Shown in pieces: positions 56,231 through 64,000 of a stretch of DNA of 64,000 nt. The stretch is from Gnetum montanum (lineage: Eukaryota; Streptophyta; Gnetopsida; Gnetales; Gnetaceae). Position 1 is the first letter of the stretch; every line of letters begins with the position of its first letter. The stretch lies in the NCBI GenBank assembly GCA_015680685.1, contig MNCI01010517.1:124001-188000 (forward strand). The letters are read 5' to 3'. The notes below the pieces were generated by a model. That model was not told the origin of the DNA, searched no databases, and saw nothing but the letters and a program-made list of their open reading frames with translations. The position numbers were made by a program, and so were the translations under genes.

Positions 56231-59200
56231 GGTAGCCATCTCCCCCATGACTAAGTTGGAAGGAGGAGATCCGAAATAGTGAGCAAGATTGTCCATCAAT
56301 AGAGGTAGCATGTGTACTGGCTATCCTAAGCTCATGGAAAGGTTTGGTTTGTTGTACGTTGACCAACAGTTTCTTGTCTGGGCTCTTAGGTTTGTATATT
56401 GTCATGGCCCCTGAAGGAAAAGTTGCATAAAAAATATAAGGTCATTTTCACAGTGTTTGAAATTTAGTACGTTGTGGCACATGTGTGGGATTCTAGTAGA
56501 GAACCTTATCTCCTGGCTAATATTTAACTTTCCTAATTCTGAGGTCATGACATTATTTATTAAAAGCCTTGTGCAATTCGTTAGATGATAGGGTAGCTAG
56601 TTGGTTTTCATCTAGCAAGTTAAGGGTTACTAACCATTGTTTCTATGCTAGATCAAGGTCAAGGTTCAGGTCACATGCCATGGATAGTGTATAGAGCTCA
56701 GTTTGAATGGGAAGCATTGGTAATTTACCATACACTAACTCATAGGGAGAGTAGCCTGTAGGGAGTTTCCATGTGGAGTAGTATTCCCAAAGAGCATCGT
56801 TTAGTTTAGTGCTCTAGTCTCTCCTAAACTTGCTAATGGTTCTTGTTAATATCTTCGTAATCTCCTTGTTGGTGACTTCTGCTTCATTGTTCGCTTAGGG
56901 GTGGTATGGTGTAGTCAATTTATGCTCAACCCCCATTAATTTTCAAAAATTTGCACTTGTGAAGTATGTACCATTATTTAAAATAAATACAGGTGGCATA
57001 CCAAACCTATTTATGCTTGGTTGTTAAACAAATTGTGCAGCTGTAGATGATGTACAATCTTTAACAGCAGTTGCTTTGGCCCATTTTGTTAGGTAATCAA
57101 CAACAACAACGATATAATCTTTTCCATTGGACATTGGTGTAATCGGCCCCATAAAATCAATTCCTCAAATGTCGAAGGGTTCTAATGGTTGAATCCATTG
57201 TTGTAGACCCTCCATTCTAGTAGTGATTCCCCCATCACATTAATAGCACTCACAAGATTGAACAAAATAATGGGCATCCTAAAATAATGTAGTCCAATAA
57301 TATCCTGCAAGTAGGATCTTAATGGTCATTCATCTCTCAGCATAATGACCCCCACAAGGACCCTCATGAGTGTCTTGGAGAACTCATAGTTGATCTATAT
57401 CAAGAACACACCATTGAACTAAGCCATTGGGACACGCTTTGTAAAGTTGTGCATTGATCTCCATAAAGTACTTAGCTTGGTGAAGAAACTATTGTTTCTT
57501 CTTAAGGTTTAACTCTTGTGGTGTTTGTTGGGTGAGGAGATAAGTAAGAATGCTACTATACCAGTTTGTCTCCATGGGTGATTAATTATTCACTACACCA
57601 GAAAGAGAAATTCATCAGGGAAATGATCAAAAATTGGATACTCATTCTCTTTGTTGTCCCATTACAACTAAGATAAATGATCAGCAACTACATTCTTGGT
57701 GCCTTTGCGATCAATCATCGTTAAATTGAACTCTTGTAAGATTACAAGCCATCGTATGATACGAGGACTTACCATTGGCTTATTCACGAGGAATTGGATT
57801 GCACTATGATCTATATGTATATATACTTTATATCCTAATACATAGTGTTTAAAATTTTCTAGTACAAACACTACAACCATTAATTCTTTCTCTGTGGTAG
57901 TGTAGTTAAGTTGTGCACTAGTGATACTTCTACTTGCACAGTGGATGTAATAAGGATGCTTTTGGTCATCTAACTATGTAATTACAGCTCCTAAAGCATA
58001 GTTGGATGCGTCAGTCATGATATGGAATGGTTTGGACTAGTCAAGAGATTGTAGAATGGGTGTTTCTACTAGCTTCTGTTTCAGAGTTTGGAAAGCTAAT
58101 TTGCATTCCTTGGTCCACTCATAAGGTACGTCCTTTTTTGTTAATTCCACTAATGGTTTGGCAACCTTTGAAAAGTTCTCAATAAATCTCCTATAGTAGC
58201 CAGTGTGTCCAAGGAATGATCAAATATCTTTGATAGTTTTTGATTAATGGGTAATTCCTTGGATAATTTTGATTTTCTCGGGGTCTACCTCTACCCCTGT
58301 GTGTGAGATTTTGTGCCCTAGTACTACACGTTCTTGGACCATCAAATGAATTTTCTACCAATTGAGCCTCAAATTGGTTTCTACACATCTTTTTAACACT
58401 TGCTCCAATTGGTCCAGGGCTTGATCAAAGTTTTCTCCATAAGTGGAGAAGTCGTCCATAAAGACCTCCATGCCATTCCCTATCTGTTGTTGGAATATGC
58501 TTAGAACTAGTTGTTGAAATGTTGCAGGGGCATTGCACAAGCCAAACGACATCTGTTTGTATGCGAACGTTCCCCAAGGACTAGTGAACGTAGTCTTGGC
58601 TTGGTCTTCTGAGGCTATTTATATTTGGTTATATCCACTATATCCATCCAGAAAAATATAATAGCAATGACCTGCAATGGTGTCTAAGACTTGGTCAACA
58701 AATGGCAATGGAAAGTGATCTTTCAATGTTGCCATATTTAGTATCCTGAAATCTATGCACACCCTCCATTTGCCTTCCTTTTTAGGCACAATAACTAAGG
58801 GTCTAACCCATTCACTATCAGCAATGGGGTATATGAACTTGAGCCTTGAGAAGTTGTTCAATTTCTTCCTTAACTACTTGCTTTAGCTTAGGGTTCAATC
58901 ATCTCTACGGTTGTCTTCAAGGCTTCATGGAGGGGTCAGTGTAAATTCTATGTTGGCATATCCTAGGATCTATTCTAGTTAATTCAGGATATGACCAAGT
59001 GAAGACTTTTGAACATTTATTTATTACCTTTAGTAGTTCTTCTTTTTGTTGAGGAGCAAGCTTAGTGTTGATAATTACTGGTTTTCCATTTTTAAGGAAC
59101 ATGTATTCCATACCGGTGGGCAATGGTTTCAGCTCAAGGGGCTCTTGCTTAAATTTCTTAGGGATTTCCAACTTCCCCCAGTTGATATTTTCAAGGTTAA

Positions 59201-60400
59201 GACTTGGAAATTGGTGGTGGACTTGCTCTAATGTGTTTATGCTATCGATGTAAGCACAAGTCAAACCCTCAATTGGTTCCATGCATATGAGTGAATTGCT
59301 TTCTTGATTAGCTTTTAGCCACTGGGTGTCTTCATATCATGTGGTTGCTGCATACAGGCATCTTTGTATGTTAATCACTTGTGCACACTAATTGTATGCA
59401 AGCAATGCTAAAATTTTCATAAACCATGACCTCTGCACACAATTACACCTGTGTCACTGTATGCGATGCATGCAATATTCTTCTTCTTGATCTTTCTAAA
59501 TGTATTTTCCTTTGATATTTCTAGGGAAAGATCGTGGATTCCTAGGCATGTGTCGATGGTGCTTAGCCATGCTCTTCTCATTATGATTGGGAAGTTCCCC
59601 TTACCATTGTTTACCTGAATCACTAGGAAGTTAGCTGGGTACAACCACGCACAAACAATGGTAACAATGTCTTCCACCAGTCCCAATGGGATAGTGATGG
59701 ATTGGTTGGCCAACTCTAGATGGATGTTGCTCTTTTTCAATGGAGGCAGGTTCCAGGCCTTCTACATTTCTTTAGAAATCAAGTTGACACCAGAACCTAA
59801 ATCCAAAAGAGCCTTACACGGCACATTTCCAATGATGTGTAAGTATATTAGAGGACTCCCAAGATCAGAGAATTTCCTAGGAAGGTGGTTAGCTTTGATC
59901 CAATCGGTGACAACATGTGTTAGCATGACCATATGTATTGAGTGTAGTGATTAGGTTGAAGGGAGCTTTAAAGTTTTGATTGATACTGAGACATCTAAGG
60001 AATTAGCCACCTATGATTGCAATGGCTTGGTTGGACTATTGGTTCTAAAGAAAGGTCTTTTCTTCATGTTGTTGTTGGAAACAATAGTAGGTTGAGAGTT
60101 AACAGTGCTCGTGGAATTACATTATTACGGTTGGGTAGGGATTTCACCTTGCATCATGGGAGCAGGTGGTAGTGGAGCTATTGGTGGAAGAGATGTGGCT
60201 GGATGAGAAGGATGATATGCTTGTGAATTATCACCCCTAAAAGAGGGAGTCCCATAGTACTTACGGGCTTGGTAGTGAGGTTGAGGAGTGATGTGACCAG
60301 TAGAGTCACGTGTGGAGATTAGCATATTGTTGCCTTGGTGGTGGCATTCCCCATGATTGTGGGTGCTACCACTGTTGATATTACTCAATCAGTTGTGGTG
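56231..60400 (-). pseudogene. pol of element E: protease, reverse transcriptase, RNase H, integrase, broken
   Basis: Minus-strand order: the gag/protease border near 60400-60000, and protease near 59800-59420 with 'FPIIMRRAWLSTIDTCLG'. The reverse transcriptase is at 58905-58040, with 'VPKKEGKWRVCIDFRILN', 'FLDGYSGYNQI', 'MSFGLCNAPATFQQLV' and 'VFMDDFSTYG' (near 58460, both catalytic Asp kept). RNase H is at 58020-57620 ('IMTDASNYALGAVIT', 'TTEKELMVVVFVLE'). The integrase is at about 57400-56700, more decayed, with C-terminal parts down to 56260. The connection region missing from element D is present here. F-M-D-D followed by F-S-T-Y-G is typical of Athila. Several stops make it inactive. 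Confidence 0.8.
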
Positions 60401-60469
60401 GAGTTCCACTAGAATAATATGTTAAGGGTTGGTGGAACTGCCTTGGGCTACCTTGAGCATAAGGTAACC

Positions 60470-62394
60470 TTCAGGGTGTTTGCCTTTTCTTTAATTGTGG
60501 GTTGAGTGCATACACCCCAGACTCTTGCAGATGTAAGATTATAGGGAAACATCCCTTAGGATGGTCATATTGACATATCTCACATCCACTATCATTGTCT
60601 ATTTCTGAATCCACAACCTCTTCAATGATGGCAACTTTGCCCTTACCCTTGTTATGTGCATGTTCAGCCTCTTTCTTTTTTCTTTTCTCACTACCTTGCT
60701 CTCTAGACTCCTCTACTATTTTAAGAATAGTTTGAAATATATTGTCTAGGGAATCCCACATTTGGTCTACCTTTGTTGAAACTTCTGATGTCATCTTTTG
60801 GATAGGAAAAGTTGTCCTATTCACCATCTCTTCGAGTGGTGACTCTTCTTCATCCTCACAAAATCTTACTCCCCTCTTTCGAAGGGAAGGATCTCAGTTA
60901 TACTCTTCTGCACTTTCTCTCTTTCATAGCTCACCTTCTTCCTTAGCAACTTGCTTCAATAGTCTTTGAATTTGATGGAACCTAAGCTCATATAGTCTCC
61001 CTTGGGCATAAGTCCTAAGGTTTCTTCTCGTTTCATGCTTAAGCCCATCCATAAGATGGCGTAGTTGATCCTTTTTCCAATAACATGGCTAGGACAATGA
61101 TGTAACAGTGCATAGTATTGGCCCATGGTAGCATCCAAGGGTTCATGTCCTCCTTGTTTCTAGCCTTGGATTTGCCTTCGCAGGTTGGACACTCGGGAGT
61201 ATGTTTGGCACTTATCGTTAAATAATTCTAACATAGTACTCTATCTACGAATAGATTCCAGTTCTAAGGACTAGTACCAACTATCTGCTTCTCTAACTAG
61301 TGTCCATGGGAACCACTTAAGTTTTTTCCATTCGTTCTATATGTTTTGTAAGGCACACGCATCATGGAATGCTTGTAAATGATTCTAAGGATTAGCATTG
61401 TATCCCCCTTCAAATCATGAGATATTGTTTATATCTAATCTCTTGATCCTACTATCTTTCTGGTGCCTTGTTGGAATTTTAATAGCCTTAGTTATGTCTA
61501 ACATACTTCAAGTAGTGAGTAGGGGTTCATCATGATTTTCTCATCCATGGTGTCTATGATGCCTACGTTGTTCCCTACTCTCCCTTCTTTTATGTTGTGA
61601 CTCTCTAGAGTGCCCTCATCCCCTTTCCTAGCTATTTCATCTATGACTTCCACTTTTCCTACCTTTATCCCCATGGTCTTTTTCCTTATGACTACATATG
61701 GATACTAAAGGAGAGGATGAAGATGAAGAAGAAGGAGAACCATCACCATGATGGTGTCTGTGACCTTTTCTTCAGTGGTCACAGCCTCAATTGTGATTGC
61801 GATCAGAATGTTCACCTTTATCATGTGTTTGTGTCCCTTTTTTGGACCCCTTGTGCCCATGGGTATCAGAACCTAGGTTATGAATAGTGGAATGAAGGCT
61901 CTGATACACAACCCCTTGGCCAAAGTCAAGGGGAGGAACATCGTTGTGTGGGCAATTGCTTCAAGTAGGTTCATCATCCTCATTTTCGCTTAAGACATGT
62001 GGGGCATCCTGGGACCACTTACCCTTCAAAGAATTATGATGTCTCTCTTGTTGCAAGTCCCTTTAACGTTGTGCCTCTATGGGACGATATTCTCTTGAGT
62101 CATGGTCTTGCACAATGTATTCTATGTGTAAGTGTGGCATGCCAATTCGTGTGAGAGCACGAAGAAGCATACTTGGGACTGAATGATCAGGAGGTAACAC
62201 TATGTTACCCTCTAAGTCTCACCAATGTAGTTGTTCATCTTGGTGGAGGATAAAGGTAAAGTCTGGTATATACTCATTAGGATGAATATATACCACTCGA
62301 ACTTGTTGAGGGACTAGTAGATCAATGTCATGTGTATTACGTCACCGACTATGTACCTAGGTGGTGAGGCACTTTCATACGAAGAAGGAGACAT
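60470..62394 (-). pseudogene. gag of element E, broken
   Basis: The ATG is at 62394-62392 (M-S-P-S-S-Y-E-S). A basic, Gly/Arg/His-rich stretch lies near 61900-61600 and the gag core near 61330-61130, decayed. A 118-codon open stretch (60827-60471) carries the zinc knuckle C-x2-C-x3-H-x3-C with 'YDHPKGCFP' and then 'ILHLQES'. This knuckle context is shared with elements 1, B and D. Several stops and frame changes occur before it. Confidence 0.7.
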
Positions 62395-62511
62395 ACTTGT
62401 CTATTCAGTGTGCAATGTATTCTTGTTTATTATTTTCTCAACCAACCCTAAGGGTTTGTTCCAATAATGTGAATGATTTCCTATGTTCTAGTTAGTGCAC
62501 AAACAACTAAG

Positions 62512-62529
62512 TCCCTGGCAACAACGTCA
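62512..62529 (-). other. Primer-binding site of element E (tRNA-Asp type)
   Basis: On the minus strand TGACGTTGTTGCCAGGGA lies next to the 5' LTR end. About 14 of 18 positions match the tRNA-Asp complement. It confirms the orientation of the element. Confidence 0.7.
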
Positions 62530-62530
62530 A

Positions 62531-63398
62531 TGATGAGTGGCAAGGTACCTCTATGCTTAACCATATGAATATGAGCATTTTATGCATAATCCGGTCGAAT
62601 TCCAAGGACTAAGTGCTTATGCGATCTTGTGGAACAAGGATGGGTTGATTGATCGTTGTCTTTCCAAACTTGTATGTCACAATTGTATGGTTAAGTAAGC
62701 TTGAGGCATATGATTTTTACAGCTTTTATGTTTTTATGTCCTGCTACTAATAAGGGAGGAGAGAGAGAGATAACTAAGTGACTAATTTATCTTAACTACT
62801 AATTAACTAGGCTTCAAACTAATCCTAACACCAATATCTATTCTCACTTGCCATACACATCCTGAACCAACGCAACACTACTGGGATTACCAAACACTAA
62901 TCGTTACTAGGTTACCAAATGTTGCACGCATGCTCAAAGTGATCGTATTGTGTGTGCTAATAACATAAATGTAAAATGCATAAAATAAAATAAATGCATA
63001 AGAAAATAAAATAAAATAAATGTGTAAGAAAACAAATCTCAAGTGTTGCAAGGATGAATCGAAGAGCTTGTCTTTATTGCTGTACACAAGGTGTGCTCAG
63101 GTACATAATGCTCAAATAAAGATCCATCCACACTTAGACCTCCTGCTGTGGCCACTTGGAAAATACTCTAACTTTCAAATAGACTACAAGAGTTTTGCTA
63201 CTTGACTGCTAAAAGACTTCTCTCAATTGTGTGCCTGGGCACTGTATTTATAGGCTTGGGAGCAACTACTCTAATAATTAGAGCAACCACTCTAATAATT
63301 AGAATAAACCACTAGAGTAATTGCTCTAATAATTAGAATAAACCACTAGAGTAATTGCTCTAATAATTAGAATAAGGCACTAGAGTAAACTCTCATCA
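62531..63398 (-). repeat. 5' LTR of element E
   Basis: Read on the minus strand it starts TGATGAGAGT (63398) and ends CTCATCA (62531), 868 bases. U3 has one short (63262-63281) and three 34-bp units (63282-63315, 63316-63349, 63350-63383) of the ctctaataattag type. The TATA box lies near 63245-63253. An AAATA-rich simple repeat is at about 62978-63020. Confidence 0.85.
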
Positions 63399-63842
63399 AA
63401 TACCATTGAACACTTTGAATTTTTCACATTTGGTCCATAATGCCTAAAACGTTTTTGCAATTTTCAGAGCCTAGAACCTTCCCAAGCATATAACTCTCAC
63501 ACCGTTGATCCGAATCACCCCGTTCTTCAATCTTGTAGTTACCAAAGGTAAGCTCTTAGTTGTGGGGATAGCAAACCTCAAGGCTTTGATGATAATTTTT
63601 TTTCAAAATTTTTCCTAATTTCCCCAAAGGGTTAAGATATAAAATGCTATTAAATCATTAATTTTTGAGAATTTAACCCTTCCAAAAACTTTGGTAAACC
63701 AAAGATTAAATTAATAACTAAATACTTAATCCATCTAGCCATAATGACACCTTAGTCAAGTGTAACCTCCCTATGAAATAAGATGTTCTAGTCATTCTGA
63801 GTTACATAATATTTGCTAACTCATTGTTATGTGTGCTTATAG
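63399..63842 (+). other. ORF3 leader and putative intron of element D
   Basis: The leader (63399-63547) continues from 53452 across element E and contains 'gtttttgcaattttcagagc', close to the leader of element A near 39471. The donor AAAG|GTAAGC is at 63548 and the acceptor gcttatAG at 63841-63842. They bound a 295-base intron that ends directly at the ORF3 ATG. This is the best-looking donor/acceptor pair of the five elements. Confidence 0.6.
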
Positions 63843-64000
63843 ATGGCACCAAGATCAAAGAGACCGTAGGAGAAAGGACCATCGTAACCATGGGAGAAAT
63901 GACCCAAAGGAGGAAGGGGCCAACAAGAACATAGCCAAGAATAGGTTGAGGCAACCTATGCAATAGGACCTCTTAGAGATAAGGTTGAGGTGGAATTTGT
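63843..64000 (+). pseudogene. Start of ORF3 of element D, cut by the window edge
   Basis: The frame starts M-A-P-R-S-K-R-P and is close to the ORF3 starts of A and 1. Stops appear within the first 50 codons (for example TAG soon after the eighth residue). The rest lies beyond the window. Confidence 0.6.

Larger units (their letters stand above)
53453..63398 (-). mobile_element. Element E: Athila-like LTR retroelement nested in element D
   Basis: Both LTRs are present (5' LTR 62531-63398, 3' LTR 53453-54298, read on the minus strand). The flanks aataa (53448-53452) and aatac (63399-63403) fit a 5-bp target duplication with one change. Internal order on the minus strand is PBS, gag (62394 to about 60470), pol (about 60400 to 56250), spacer, and a short ORF3 remnant. 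The LTRs differ by eye at roughly one base in ten to twelve in the first 200 bases, so it is an old insertion, probably older than B. It has no usable ORF3. Confidence 0.9.
44817..64000 (+). mobile_element. Element D: Athila-like retroelement split by element E, right end outside the window
   Basis: The parts are the 5' LTR (44817-45790), PBS, gag, pol, spacer and ORF3 promoter up to 53452, then element E (53453-63398), then the ORF3 leader, intron and ORF3 start up to the window end. After removal of element E the sequence aligns through with element A (39411-39480). The five bases left of the LTR are cttgt; the right flank is not available. All frames are broken. Confidence 0.85.

Overview
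This window reads as nuclear DNA of a seed plant with a large, repeat-filled genome. The base composition is AT-rich, there is one spliced host gene, and most of the rest is old, nested retrotransposons. A gymnosperm would fit, but the sequence does not prove it. No bacterial-type feature, CRISPR array, rRNA or intact tRNA gene was found.

Layout. 1-7813: element 1, an Athila-like Ty3/gypsy retroelement cut by the left window edge. It has LTRs, a decayed gag and the extra ORF (called ORF3 here), but no pol. 7814-13700: unassigned AT-rich DNA with a possible SINE head and faint LTR-element remnants. 14018-16791 (minus): the only clean host gene, a two-exon protein O-fucosyltransferase-like enzyme. 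16945-17227: a MITE-like element. 18164-20508: a 5'-truncated LINE ORF2, followed by a 680-base assembly gap. 21189-25640: unrecognised, decayed sequence with charged minus-strand reading frames. 25650-43792: element A (Athila-like, 5'-truncated), split by element B (28061-36151, both LTRs present). 44817 to the right edge: element D, split by element E (53453-63398, minus strand, both LTRs present).

How the elements are built. The primer-binding sites resemble the 3' end of tRNA-Asp. The better-preserved reverse transcriptases carry an F-M-D-D box, and gag has a short zinc knuckle followed by H-P-K-G. This combination indicates the Athila lineage. The general order is LTR, gag, pol, a noncoding spacer of 1.2-1.6 kb, an ORF3 module, LTR. 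ORF3 sits where other Athila elements have their env-like ORF. It resembles the 'putative plant transposon protein' family followed by a long coiled coil.

Main observation. In elements B, A, D and 1, ORF3 appears to be a transcription unit of its own. An array of short palindromic repeats and a TATA box lie about 155-170 bases upstream of a splice-donor-like site. An intron of about 300 bases follows, and its AG acceptor directly abuts the ORF3 ATG. The repeat type upstream of ORF3 matches the repeat type in the LTR U3 of the same element: GATATC palindromes in B, CATCRATG-type motifs in 1, A and D. Element E has a third U3 repeat type. It has lost most of ORF3 together with the internal array and TATA box. 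Element E also lies inside element D, right behind D's internal TATA box.

All transposon reading frames are broken. In the best-preserved ORF3 (element B) the frame never shifts over 930 codons, and 11 of 17 premature stops are TAG. That is consistent with decay at methylated CAG sites.
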